Source: DATFTE01 sp963840665
GTDB taxonomy: Bacteria > Acidobacteriota > Terriglobia > Terriglobales > Acidobacteriaceae
Assembly (NCBI GenBank): GCA_963840665.1
Contig: CAWIZO010000011.1
Coordinates: 186,001 to 250,000, forward strand
Direction of reading: 5' to 3'
DNA: 64,000 bases
The notes under the pieces were generated by a model, which was given only the letters and a program-made list of their open reading frames with translations, did not search any database and was not told the DNA's origin. Below are positions 49,457 through 58,306 of the stretch, in pieces. Position 1 is the stretch's first letter. Every line of letters begins with the position of its first letter. The translations under genes were made by a program, and so were the position numbers.

Positions 49457-50893
49457 CTAGTTCCCCGGCTTCTCACCCGGCGGCGCCGGAATCGCGATAT
49501 CCACCGTCGTCACCGGACCCAGTGTCGACAGCGGCTTGTCGAACTCCTTGGTGTTGCCCACTACCAGGACTGCCAGTTGATCTTTGTGCAGATATTTCTC
49601 ACCAACGCGCGCGACGTCCGCCGGAGTGACTTTTTCTATCCCGGCACGATATTTTTCCAGAAAGTCTGACGGATATCCGTAAAACTCATATGCCATGCGC
49701 TCTCTCAGCACTTTGTCCGGAGAGTCGAAGTTGAAGACAAACGAATTCAGAATCGAATCCTTGGCGTCTTTCACTTCGTCGGCGGTCAGCGGATGCGGCT
49801 TCAGGTTGTCGATCTCTTCGTAAATTCCCTGGATCGCTTCCACCGTACTCTGGCTCTTGGTTCCCATCGCGATCTGCAGGATGCCGGGATGATCGAACGA
49901 GGTGCCAATGCCTCCGCCGACGCCGTACGCCAGCCCCTTCGCCGTTCGCAGGTTGCGGAAGAGACGCGACTGAAAGCCTCCACCGAAAGCGTCATTGAAA
50001 ACCTGAATTGCAAAGTAGTCGGGATTCGAGCGCAGAACGCCAAGCCCCACCATGCGAATTGAGCTTTGGTTCACGTCTTCTTTAGGGATCAAATAATAGC
50101 CGGGCTTGGCGGGATGGAACTGAATGTCCGGCTCTTTGTAGGCCGGTCCTTGCGCCCACGCGCCGAAGGCTTCGCGCAGCTTCGCTTCCATCTGCGTGGA
50201 ATCGAAGTCACCGACGATTCCAATAATCATGTTGTTGGGATAAACGTGCGCCTTATGCCAGTCGAGCAAATCCTGGCGAGTGATCGTCGCCACGGTTGCG
50301 TACTCCGGATCGGTCGCGTAAGGATTGTCTTTCCCGTAAGCGAGTTTCACCATCTCGCGGCCGGCGATGGCGCCGACATCATCATTGCGGCGCGAGATCG
50401 AGTCGAATTCCTCTCCCTTCGCGAGGTCGATCTTGTCCTGGCGAAACTCCGGATTGCGCAGCAGATCATTAAACACCGCAAAGACCGAATCGAAGTCTGT
50501 CTTGAGGCACGACCAGGAAACCGTCGTCGAATCGGCGGTTGCCCCGGTTTCCACGCGGGCCGCGCGAATCTCGAGGAAGTCGTCGAGCTGGTCGCCGGTC
50601 TGCTTTGCGGTTCCACCAGTGCGCCAAACCTCGCTGTAAATATCCATGAGCCCAGCCTTGCTGTCGGGCTCGGAACGCGATCCTCCATGGATGCGGGCCA
50701 CGCCATCGATTAACGGCAACTCATGATCTTCCTGCAGAAAAATCACCATGCCGTTGGGAAGCTGAATGCGTTTCGGCTCTTGCGGATGGAAAGCGGGCAA
50801 AGCCGGAACTGGAATCTGCTTCCAACTGGTTTGTGCGAAGGCCGATAAGCTTAGGACGATGAGGATCAGAGCGGAGCGTGAGATGTTTTTCAT
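49457..50893 (-). CDS. M16-family peptidase-like protein, catalytically degenerate partner
   Basis: A 478-aa secreted M16 domain protein (signal ALILIVLSLSAFAQ). The HxxEH zinc site is replaced: where the active partner has GLAHMFEHM this protein has GLMDIYSEV, so it cannot bind zinc. It keeps the features of the second M16 subunit: QSRLFRNLRTAKGLAYGVGGG (R/Y pair used for substrate) and the middle and end domains. It overlaps the upstream active gene by 4 nt (ATGA), so the two are made together, like the mitochondrial processing peptidase pair or the PqqF-type pairs found in many bacteria. Both are probably periplasmic. Confidence 0.92.
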   Translation of the reverse strand: MKNISRSALILIVLSLSAFAQTSWKQIPVPALPAFHPQEPKRIQLPNGMVIFLQEDHELPLIDGVARIHGGSRSEPDSKAGLMDIYSEVWRTGGTAKQTGDQLDDFLEIRAARVETGATADSTTVSWSCLKTDFDSVFAVFNDLLRNPEFRQDKIDLAKGEEFDSISRRNDDVGAIAGREMVKLAYGKDNPYATDPEYATVATITRQDLLDWHKAHVYPNNMIIGIVGDFDSTQMEAKLREAFGAWAQGPAYKEPDIQFHPAKPGYYLIPKEDVNQSSIRMVGLGVLRSNPDYFAIQVFNDAFGGGFQSRLFRNLRTAKGLAYGVGGGIGTSFDHPGILQIAMGTKSQSTVEAIQGIYEEIDNLKPHPLTADEVKDAKDSILNSFVFNFDSPDKVLRERMAYEFYGYPSDFLEKYRAGIEKVTPADVARVGEKYLHKDQLAVLVVGNTKEFDKPLSTLGPVTTVDIAIPAPPGEKPGN

Positions 50894-52416
50894 TGCGCAC
50901 CTCCGTTCTGACTCTGTCCTGCGGGAGGCGCGACGGTTTCGATGATGCCCACGGTTCGATTGGCGGGAACAAAAGTCTGGTTGGCCACGCGCCGTATTTC
51001 AGCTTTCGTGACCTTATCGATCCGGTCGACGGATTGAAACAGCTCGCGCCAGTCTCCGTAACGAGCCTGGTAGATGGCAAGCTGTGAAGCCAGCCCCTCG
51101 TTGTTGCCGAGGCCGCGAATCAGGTTGGCCTTCGACCGCGTCTTGATCATCTGCAATTCCTCGTCGCTGATGTCTTCTTTCTTCAAGCGGTCGATCTCTG
51201 CGTGAATCGCCGACGCCATCTCGTCCGGCTTATGTCCGGGTAAGGGGATGGCGTAGAAGGCGAACAAGTGCGGATATTTGTTGCCTGGAAGCCCGGTGAA
51301 TCCTGCCGAGTCGGAGGCGATCTTTTTATCGCGCACCAGGGCGCGGTAGAGGCGCGACGTGCGTCCGTTCGACATGAGATCGGCGATGGCGTCGTAAACC
51401 GCATCGTCAGGGCTGCGGAAATCCGGGCGGTGATAGCCCTCGAGATACACCGGCTGCGAGGCATCTTCAAGTACAACGCGCCGCTCGGAATTCTGCGGAG
51501 GCTCGGTGGTGGTGCGCTCATCTGGCGTGGGATGAGTGGGCAGCCGTCCAAAATATTTCTCGATGATCGGCATCGCCTGCGCCACTTTCACATCGCCGAC
51601 TACGGCCACCACCATGTTTGAGGGAATGTAATATCGGTCGAAGAAGTTCTTGGCGTCGGTCGCCGAAAAAGAATTCAGGTCCGACATCCAGCCAATCGTG
51701 GGGCGATGGTACGGATGCGCCTGGAACGCGGCTGTAGTGAACTGTTCGAGCAGGCGTCCAATGGGACTGCTGTCAGTGCGCAGACGACGCTCTTCGATCA
51801 CTACATTGCGCTCTTTGTAGAACTCGCGCATCACCGGCTGCAGAAAACGCTCGGACTCGAGATACGCCCACAGCTCCAGCCGGTTTTCGGGAAGAGAATA
51901 ATGGTAGGCGGTCTCGTCGTCGTTGGTGAAAGCGTTCAGGCCTTCGGCGCCATTGCTTTCGAGAATCTGCGAGAACTGGTTGGGGATCACATATTTTTGC
52001 GCTTCGCCGATCGCATCCTGCCATGCCTTCTGCAGCGTCTTGAGCTTCTGTTCATCGCGTCCGAAGGGTTTATCGCGCTCGGCGATATAAGCCGCATACG
52101 TCGTCTCTACTTTGGCCAGGGCAACCTTCTCTGCCGCATAGTCGTTAGTGCCAATGGTCTCGGTTCCCTTGAATGCCATGTGCTCGAACATGTGCGCGAG
52201 TCCGGTCTTGCCGAGCGGATCCTGCACCGACCCGGCGTCGACATGGGTGAAGAAAGAGAACACCGGCGCTTCCGGCCGCTCGCAGATAATGACGGTCAGG
52301 CCATTCGGCAGCTTCTTGACCGTGGTGCGTTTTTCGAAAGAAGCCAGGTCCTGGGCAGCGGCCAAGGTAGTAAGAATAAGGATTGCGACCAGAGAACGAA
52401 CCGCGCGGTATTTCAT
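50890..52416 (-). CDS. M16-family zinc metallopeptidase, active subunit
   Basis: The ATG at 52416 (GGAGG 5 nt upstream) gives a 508-aa secreted protein (signal RSLVAILILTTLAAAQ). The zinc site is H75-M-F-E78-H79 in GLAHMFEHMAFKGT with the expected downstream Glu near 150-155 (FTNDDETAYHYSLPE region). The R/Y motif region appears as SNGRTSRLYRALVRDKKIA. It is the catalytic partner of the degenerate subunit encoded just downstream (4-nt overlap). It degrades peptides in the periplasm; the natural substrates are not known. A longer frame to 52560 is rejected because of the ribosome-binding site and signal peptide at 52416. Confidence 0.94.
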   Translation of the reverse strand: MKYRAVRSLVAILILTTLAAAQDLASFEKRTTVKKLPNGLTVIICERPEAPVFSFFTHVDAGSVQDPLGKTGLAHMFEHMAFKGTETIGTNDYAAEKVALAKVETTYAAYIAERDKPFGRDEQKLKTLQKAWQDAIGEAQKYVIPNQFSQILESNGAEGLNAFTNDDETAYHYSLPENRLELWAYLESERFLQPVMREFYKERNVVIEERRLRTDSSPIGRLLEQFTTAAFQAHPYHRPTIGWMSDLNSFSATDAKNFFDRYYIPSNMVVAVVGDVKVAQAMPIIEKYFGRLPTHPTPDERTTTEPPQNSERRVVLEDASQPVYLEGYHRPDFRSPDDAVYDAIADLMSNGRTSRLYRALVRDKKIASDSAGFTGLPGNKYPHLFAFYAIPLPGHKPDEMASAIHAEIDRLKKEDISDEELQMIKTRSKANLIRGLGNNEGLASQLAIYQARYGDWRELFQSVDRIDKVTKAEIRRVANQTFVPANRTVGIIETVAPPAGQSQNGGAQ

Positions 52417-52516
52417 CCGACCTCCACAGCGATGGGAAATTTGAAAGTACGTGCCGGGAGGGGAAGTTGTCAAACCCCAGCCGTTGGTCTTTGGTCGTTC
52501 GTCGTTGACCAACCCG

Positions 52517-54178
52517 CTACGACTCGTAGACCCACTTTCCTCCGACCATGGTTCGCTCAATGGGGATTTTGATCAGGTCTGAGGGATCGACTGTGAACGG
52601 GTCGCGTCCGAGCACGACCAGATCCGCCAGTTTGCCCGGCTCGATCGAGCCTTTCAGGTTTTCTTCATACGAGGCATAGGCGCCATGCAGCGTGCCCACG
52701 CGAATCGCTTCTTCCACCGTGATCTTCTGCTTCGGTCCCCAGACGTTGCCTTTCCAGTCGGTTCGCGTCACCTCAGATTGCAAGGCCATCATGGGCTCGA
52801 ACGGCCCTGGCGGATAGTCCGATGCTTGCGTCGGTCGAATTCCCGCGTCAATAAAACTGCGCAAAGCGAACATGTGGTTGAGCCGCTCGGGACCGTACTC
52901 CTTCATCTTCTCGCCGTGATAATAGACGTACGTCGAGAACGGCGTGGGAATCGCGCCCAACGCGCGAATCCGCTCCACCAGCGAGTCGTTGATCACGGTG
53001 CAATGTTCCAAACGGAATCGCGGATCACGCCGCGGCATTTCTTTCTGCAGACGTTCGTAGACTTTCAGTGTGATATCGATACCCACATCCCCGTTGGCAT
53101 GGGTCGCAAGCTGCCATCCCGCGGCATGAGCCTTGCGCGAGATTTCGTAAAGCTTGATCTTCGGGCGTTACGAGGATGCCGAAATCGTTGGGACGTCCCA
53201 TGTAAGGTTCCGACAAACGCGCCGTGCGCTCGGAGATCGAACCGTCGCAAATCACCTTCTGCGCGCCGACCCGCACCCACTCGTCGCCTAACCCAGTCCT
53301 CACGCCTGCTGCCTGCATCTGGTCGAAATAGGAGTGGTAAATGTGGCAATACACGCGAAGCAGCAGATCTCCTGACTCGTGCACATCTTGATAAGCGCGC
53401 AAGTCGTCGGGGGAGCCCAGCGCGTCAGTGACCGAAGTGATGCCGGTGCGCGTCATCATTTTGGCGATCAGCTTGACGCCTTCGCGATGGTCGTAGCGCG
53501 TGAAGTTGGTCGGAATCAATGCCTCGAATTGCTCTTTCGCATTCTCCCGCAGACGGCCTGTGAGCTTTCCGTTCGCGGGATCATGGTCATACTTTCCGCC
53601 CGGCAGGGTCAGGCGTCTTGTCACCCACTTTGCAACTTTCAACGCGGCGGAATTCACCCACGCCGTGTGCCCGCCGCGATGTTCGACAAAGACCGGATGA
53701 TCGGGGATAGCGTCATCCAGATCCTTCAGCGTAAGCGGACGCCCCTCGGAGGTCTTAGTGTCGTCATACTTGAATCCCAGCACCCATTGCCCCGGTGGAG
53801 TCTGGCTCGCGCGCTTCTGCAGTGCGGCGACGATCTCGGCAATCGATCGCAAATCGCAGTCAACCATGCGCAATGATCAAGTCCGGCTTCTGCGGGATGC
53901 GAATGCGCGTCAATAAAGCCCGGCAAGACAGTATTTCCGCCAACATCGATTTTCTTTGCTCTCCCGGCGCCGAACGCAAGCACTTCATCATTCGAGCCGA
54001 TTGCGAGAAATCGTCCTCCGGAAATCGCGATTGCCTGGGCGCGTGGCTGCTTCGCGTTCACCGTCCAGACGTTGGCGTTATAAAGGATGAGGTCTGGCTC
54101 AGTGCGTTCGATCGAAAAGAATGAAGCCGCCCCCAGGGCGCTCAGTCCATAAAGAAAATCGCGGCGCGTTTGTGCCAT
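52517..54178 (-). pseudogene. Tat-type secreted amidohydrolase (amidohydrolase_3 family) split by two frameshifts
   Basis: From the ATG at 54178 (GAGGG upstream) the product starts with a twin-arginine signal (TRRDFLYGLSALGAASFF). It then has the metal site VLPGFIDAHSHPAEAGLDH. Near 53873 one T is missing (CATTGC for CATTTGC); the second frame carries on from LRMVDCDLRSIAEIVAAL through KVICDGSISERTARLSEPYMG. Near 53156-53164 the frame shifts again to KLYEISRKAHAAGWQ, LATHANGDVGIDITLKVYE and a complete C-terminus with EPGKLADLVVLGRDPF. Repaired, it is a 554-codon protein of normal size. The family hydrolyses amide or ring bonds. Confidence 0.85.
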
Positions 54179-54209
54179 GCTGCCCTCTTCCGGCATCGAA
54201 GTGTCGACG

Positions 54210-54238
54210 GTGACGAGATGCCGGAGCGCAAATATACT
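54210..54238 (+). promoter_or_regulatory. Promoter of the LigD-type gene
   Basis: GTGACG (54210-54215), a 17-nt spacer and TATACT (54233-54238). Transcription would start near 54245, about 40 nt before the ATG at 54287. Confidence 0.6.
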
Positions 54239-54286
54239 AGACAGCCACGAACAGTGGCGAAATCTTTTCCGCGGTTGAATTTACCA

Positions 54287-55325
54287 ATGAGCGGCGCAAA
54301 ACAAACCATCGAAGTCGAAGGCAAGCATCTTTCTCTCTCGAATCTCGACAAGGTTTTGTATCCCGTGGCGAAGTTCACCAAGGGACAGGTGATCGACTAC
54401 TACGCGCGCATCGCGCCCGTCCTGTTGCCGCACTTCGAAGGACGCGCACTGACGTTGAAGCGCTATCCGGAAGGCGTCGATCACGAATATTTCTACGAAA
54501 AGAATGCGCCGTCGCACAAGCCGGATTGGGTGAAGACGACGCCGGTTTTCAGTGAAGGCAACAATCGCACGGTGAATTATGTGCTTCTCAACGATCTGCC
54601 TACGCTAATCTGGGTCGCGAATTTGGCGTCAATCGAACTCCATCCCTCGCTTTCGCTGGCCAAAGACATTGAGTGTCCAACGACGCTCGTTTTTGATCTC
54701 GACCCCGGCCCACCAGCTACGATCGTGCAATGCGCGCAAGTTGGATTGTGGCTGCGTGAAATCTTCGAGCACTTCGGCCTGCAAATGCTTCGCCAAGACA
54801 TCGGGATCGAAAGGCATGCAGATTTACGTTCCTCTCCATACGCCCACAAGTTACGAGGTCACAAAGCCTTTCGCCCATGCGCTTGCGAGATTGCTGGAGC
54901 AGGAACATCCCGACTTAGTGGTTTCTGACATGAAGAAGCATTTGCGCGTAGGGAAAGTGCTGGTGGATTGGAGCCAGAACGACCGCCACAAGACCACAAT
55001 CGGAGTGTATTCGCTGCGTGCCCGCGAACATCCGACGGTTTCGACGCCGGTGACTTGGGAAGAGGTCGAAAAGACGCTCAAGAAGAAAGACCCGGATTTA
55101 CTGGTCTTCGAAGCCAGCGACGTGCTTGAGCGAGTCAAGAAGATCGGTGATTTGTTCGAACCCGTGCTGACCCTCAAGCAGAAGTTGCCGAATCCCGCAG
55201 GACTTGAGAAAGCCGCGCCTGAAAGTAGTATCGACATCGCAGCTCAAGTCGAAGAGCCCAAGACGAAGAAATCGATCGCCAAGAAGAAAAGCGCAGCGGG
55301 GAAGAGCAAGAAGCAGAAGGTATAA
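54287..55325 (+). pseudogene. LigD-type polymerase/primase-domain gene with one frameshift
   Basis: From ATG 54287 the product reads MSGAKQTIEVEGKHLSLSNLDKVLYP, YYARIAPVLLPHFEGRALTLKRYPEGVD, FFYEKN-like EYFYEKNAPSHKPDW and TTLVFDLDPGP (catalytic D-x-D). These are hallmarks of the LigD polymerase domain of bacterial NHEJ. Near 54783-54785 an extra A (CAAATGC for CAATGC) shifts the frame; the next frame resumes CFAKTSGSKGMQIYVPLHTPTSYE, SQNDRHKTTIGVYSLRARE and a Lys-rich tail to 55325. Without the extra base it is about 345 aa, polymerase domain only, with no ligase or phosphoesterase. No Ku gene lies in the window. An intact copy would fill in ends during break repair. Confidence 0.88.
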
Positions 55326-55352
55326 TCCTCTCGCGATTACGCTGGAGAGAAG

Positions 55353-56066
55353 ATGGCGCACCTTTATGTCGGCACATCCGGATGGGCTTATCCCACGTGG
55401 AAGCCGGACTTCTATCCAGCAAAGCTCGCACAGGCGAAATTTCTGCAGCATTACTCCACGCAACTGAATACGGTCGAAGTCAACTTCACCTTCCGCCAAC
55501 TGGTGAAAGATACGACGATACAAAAGTGGATCGAGCAGACGCCCGCGGGGTTTCGCTTCGGCGTCAAGGCGCATCAGGTCATCACGCATATCAAGCGGCT
55601 CAAGAAGACAGAAGACTTCGTCCCGCGTTTTCTAGCGACTATCGAACCTTTGGCTCATGCAGGGAAGATGGGGCCGGTGTTATTTCAGTTGCCGCCGAAC
55701 ATGAAAGCTGATCTTGGGGTGCTCGAAGAATTCCTGACCACTCTTCCCAAGGGTGTGCAGTCGGCCTTCGAATTTCGCCATGAATCCTGGTTCACCGACG
55801 ATGTTTTCAATCTTCTGAAAGCACACAATCGCGCGCTTAGCGTCGCCGAAACAGAGGAACGCGTCACGCCCGATGTCACGACCGCTGACTTTGCCTACTA
55901 CCGGTATCGCAAGCCCACCTACACCGGAGAAGAGCGCAAGGCGATGACCGCACGCCTGAAAGAACATCTTGCCGCCGGAGGCGACGTCTACGCCTACTTC
56001 AAGCACGAAGAAACGCCCGAGGGAGCGCTGTATGCTGTCGAAGTGCTGAAGGAAGTATGCGGTTAG
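55353..56066 (+). CDS. DUF72 family protein, 237 aa
   Basis: The sequence opens LYVGTSGWAYPTWKPDFYPA and continues FLQHYSTQLNTVEVNFTFRQL, TPAGFRFGVKAHQVITHIKRLK, MGPVLFQLPPNMKADLGVL and AFEFRHESWF, the conserved set of DUF72. A TIM-barrel fold is expected. The function of the family is unknown. It follows the LigD-type gene by 27 nt on the same strand, and DUF72 genes often lie near DNA-repair genes in other genomes. The start at 55353 is unambiguous (GAGAAG upstream). Confidence 0.92.
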   Translation: MAHLYVGTSGWAYPTWKPDFYPAKLAQAKFLQHYSTQLNTVEVNFTFRQLVKDTTIQKWIEQTPAGFRFGVKAHQVITHIKRLKKTEDFVPRFLATIEPLAHAGKMGPVLFQLPPNMKADLGVLEEFLTTLPKGVQSAFEFRHESWFTDDVFNLLKAHNRALSVAETEERVTPDVTTADFAYYRYRKPTYTGEERKAMTARLKEHLAAGGDVYAYFKHEETPEGALYAVEVLKEVCG

Positions 56067-56067
56067 G

Positions 56068-56168
56068 GTTTCTTAGCGATCTTTGCGGCCGTTCTTTGCG
56101 TCCTCTGCGATTAAAAACTTTTGAACGCGAAGCCCGCCAAGAAAGACCGCAAAGAACGCTAAGAAAAC
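56068..56168. repeat. Large inverted repeat between DUF72 and xerD
   Basis: Left arm (56068-56100) GTTTCTTAGCGATCTTTGCGG and so on; right arm (56134-56168) ends CGCAAAGAACGCTAAGAAAAC. The complement of the right arm reads TTTCTTAGCGTTCTTTGCGG, nearly identical to the left, so the segment folds into one hairpin. It has no T run and resembles dispersed palindromes of acidobacterial genomes. Confidence 0.7.
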
Positions 56169-56226
56169 TTTACGGGCACCTGCCTCATCACTTTCCTCAA
56201 CGTCCGATAACGGGCATACTCTTTGA

Positions 56227-57147
56227 GTGCCTTCCGAGGTCAACTCCCGCGTCGTCTCCGGCTTTCTCGATTACCTGAAAATCGAGAAGGGACTCGCTCG
56301 CCTGACGATTTCCGCTTACACCACCGATATCGGACAATTCGCCGGTTTTCTCGAAAAACGCAAGCGCACTCTGATCAATGCCAGACGGGACGACGTGCGC
56401 GACTTCATCCAGCAATTGTTCTCGAACCAAGTGGACGGCCGCTCGGTGGGCCGCAAGCTCTCAGCGTTGCGCCATCTTTATAAGTACTTGCTACTCGACA
56501 AGAAGATCGAGCACGATCCGACGCTGAACATCGATTCCCCAAAGCAGTGGAAAGTCCTGCCCAAGTCACTCGCCCGCGACGAAATGGATGCCATTCTGCA
56601 AACCCGGCATCCGGCGTCGATTCGCAAAGAGGCTACTGCAATCGCCAGTCGCGACCGCGCCATGCTTGAGGTGTTTTACGCCGGAGCGTTGCGCGTCTCG
56701 GAAATCATCGGAGTCAAGCTGGAAGACTTGAAACTGGAGATGGGCTACGTGCTGGTGCGAGGCAAAGGCGATAAAGAGCGAATCGTCCCACTAGGAAAGT
56801 CGGCGCAGGACGCGCTGACACGATACATGACTGAGTCGCGGCCTTCGCTGGCGACAGGGAGAAGTTCGCCGCTGCTTTTTCTGGGACGTGGCGCGCGCCA
56901 GTTGAGTCGGCAGCGCGTCTGGCAAATGGTGCGCGCGGCCGGAGCGCCCACAGGACGCCGCGCCAGCCCACATATGCTGCGGCACAGTTGCGCCACGCAC
57001 ATGGTGGAAAATGGCGCCGACTTACGCACGGTACAGACGATTCTCGGCCACGCCGATATCTCGACCACCCAGGTCTATACCCACTTGGCGCTCGACCGGT
57101 TGAAGAACGTGTATCAGAAGCATCATCCGAGGGCGAAAGGGAGATGA
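56227..57147 (+). CDS. xerD: Tyrosine recombinase XerD/XerC type, first of an adjacent pair
   Basis: A 306-aa protein with a GTG start at 56227. The N-terminal SAM-like DNA-binding domain (about residues 8-95) is followed by the catalytic domain with the RKHRH-Y set: R in AGALRVSEIIGV, K in VRGKGDKERIVPLG, H-x-x-R in HMLRHSCATHM, H in ILGHADISTTQ and the nucleophile Tyr in VYTHLALDRLKNVY. Xer recombinases resolve chromosome dimers at dif with FtsK. Two are normally required, and a second follows 85 nt downstream. No dif-like site was recognised in the window. Product names XerD versus XerC are assigned by similarity impressions only. Confidence 0.9.
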   Translation: MPSEVNSRVVSGFLDYLKIEKGLARLTISAYTTDIGQFAGFLEKRKRTLINARRDDVRDFIQQLFSNQVDGRSVGRKLSALRHLYKYLLLDKKIEHDPTLNIDSPKQWKVLPKSLARDEMDAILQTRHPASIRKEATAIASRDRAMLEVFYAGALRVSEIIGVKLEDLKLEMGYVLVRGKGDKERIVPLGKSAQDALTRYMTESRPSLATGRSSPLLFLGRGARQLSRQRVWQMVRAAGAPTGRRASPHMLRHSCATHMVENGADLRTVQTILGHADISTTQVYTHLALDRLKNVYQKHHPRAKGR

Positions 57148-57153
57148 CGGGAA

Positions 57154-57233
57154 TTGTTGATTGTTGAATTTTGATTGTTGAGTGAAGAACCTTTCGATTT
57201 CCAACTCAACAATCAACAATCAAAAATCAACAA
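57154..57233. repeat. Inverted heptamer array (TTGTTGA / TCAACAA) between the two Xer genes
   Basis: On the left about four heptamers of the type TTGTTGA (57154-57182), on the right TCAACAA four times (57206-57233), each with one variant. The two sides are complementary, with a perfect 12-bp core CTCAACAATCAA and a 22-nt loop. The right array ends at the xerC start codon, where no ribosome-binding site is seen. Confidence 0.8.
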
Positions 57234-58135
57234 TGTCGAAGCTCACAACTGTAGAAAAATCTATCGCCGACTTCCTCCGCGTCTTGCGCGAGCGCAACGC
57301 GTCGGGCCATACCATCAAGGCTTACAGCGGCGATCTCGATGCGTTCTCCGCCTATGTCGGTTCACGCGGATGGAAGAGCATCGATCATGTCACCATCCGT
57401 GGATTTCTTTCTCATCTCTACGAGAAGGGTCTTGGCAAAACTTCCGTGGCCCGCGCATTGGCAGCTGTGCGATCACTCTATCGCTGGCTGGCGCAGGAGG
57501 GTGTAGTCGATCAGAATCCTGCCAAGCTGGTTTCGACTCCGAAGTTGCCGAAGAAGTTGCCGCGCGTGCCTACCATCGAGGAAATGAATACAGTGATCGA
57601 TGGCCAGATGCCCGAAGTCGCCGCCTTCCCCGAGCGCGATCGGCTGATGTTCGAGTTACTCTACGGATGTGGCATCCGTAACTCCGAATTAGTTGGCATC
57701 AATCTTGACGACATTCGGCTTAGTGCGGAAGCCATCCTGATCCGTGGAAAGGGTAAGAAAGAACGCTACGTCCCGTTTGGAGATTCCGTGACGACGAGTC
57801 TTGCTGGTTACCTCCCCGCCAGGCAGCAGCTGCTTTCCGAGAAAAAGAGGAATACGCCGGCGCTTCTCGTCAACCGGCGCGGCGGGCGCCTCACCACTCG
57901 CAGCGTGGGCCGCATCATCAAGAAGATCGCGGTCGCCAAGGGCCTTTCGCCCGACGTCCATCCGCATACCCTCCGCCACGCCTTCGGCACCCACATGCTC
58001 GAAGAAGGAGCCGATCTGCGCGCCATTCAGGAAATGCTCGGCCACGAGCGGCTCTCGACAACTCAGCGGTATACGCAACTTTCCATGAAACACGTTCTTC
58101 AGGTGTACGACCAGACGCATCCCCGGGCGAAGTAA
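57233..58135 (+). CDS. xerC: Tyrosine recombinase XerC/XerD type, second of the pair
   Basis: A 300-aa protein starting at 57233 directly after the TCAACAA array, without a visible Shine-Dalgarno. Catalytic residues are present: R in YGCGIRNSELVGI, K in RGKGKKERYVP, H-x-x-R in HTLRHAFGTHML, H in LGHERLSTTQ and Tyr in RYTQLSMKHVLQVY. The N-terminal domain (SGHTIKAYSGDLDAF, TIRGFLSHLY) binds DNA. It is similar to the first gene but clearly diverged, so the two are an old pair. Translation may be coupled to the upstream hairpin or leader; this is unresolved. It is followed by the third copy of the dispersed repeat. Confidence 0.9.
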   Translation: MSKLTTVEKSIADFLRVLRERNASGHTIKAYSGDLDAFSAYVGSRGWKSIDHVTIRGFLSHLYEKGLGKTSVARALAAVRSLYRWLAQEGVVDQNPAKLVSTPKLPKKLPRVPTIEEMNTVIDGQMPEVAAFPERDRLMFELLYGCGIRNSELVGINLDDIRLSAEAILIRGKGKKERYVPFGDSVTTSLAGYLPARQQLLSEKKRNTPALLVNRRGGRLTTRSVGRIIKKIAVAKGLSPDVHPHTLRHAFGTHMLEEGADLRAIQEMLGHERLSTTQRYTQLSMKHVLQVYDQTHPRAK

Positions 58136-58147
58136 GTCAGACTCCAT

Positions 58148-58193
58148 GACGTCATCCCGACGCTGAGCGGAGCGAAGGGAGAGGGATCTGGCG
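58148..58193 (-). repeat. Dispersed intergenic repeat, copy 3 (inverted)
   Basis: Read on the minus strand: CGCCAGATCCCTC, a CTCCGCTC-containing centre and GGGATGACGTC. Copies 1 and 2 are at 8031-8077 and 32677-32710. Confidence 0.75.
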
Positions 58194-58306
58194 TGAAGTA
58201 CCAGCCTGGTTGAATTACTTCCGTAATTTGGTCCCACGCCTCCTACCTCCTACCATCATTAGATTAGCGATTTCTCTCTGCGGACGACTACCAGCAGGAG
58301 GACCCC

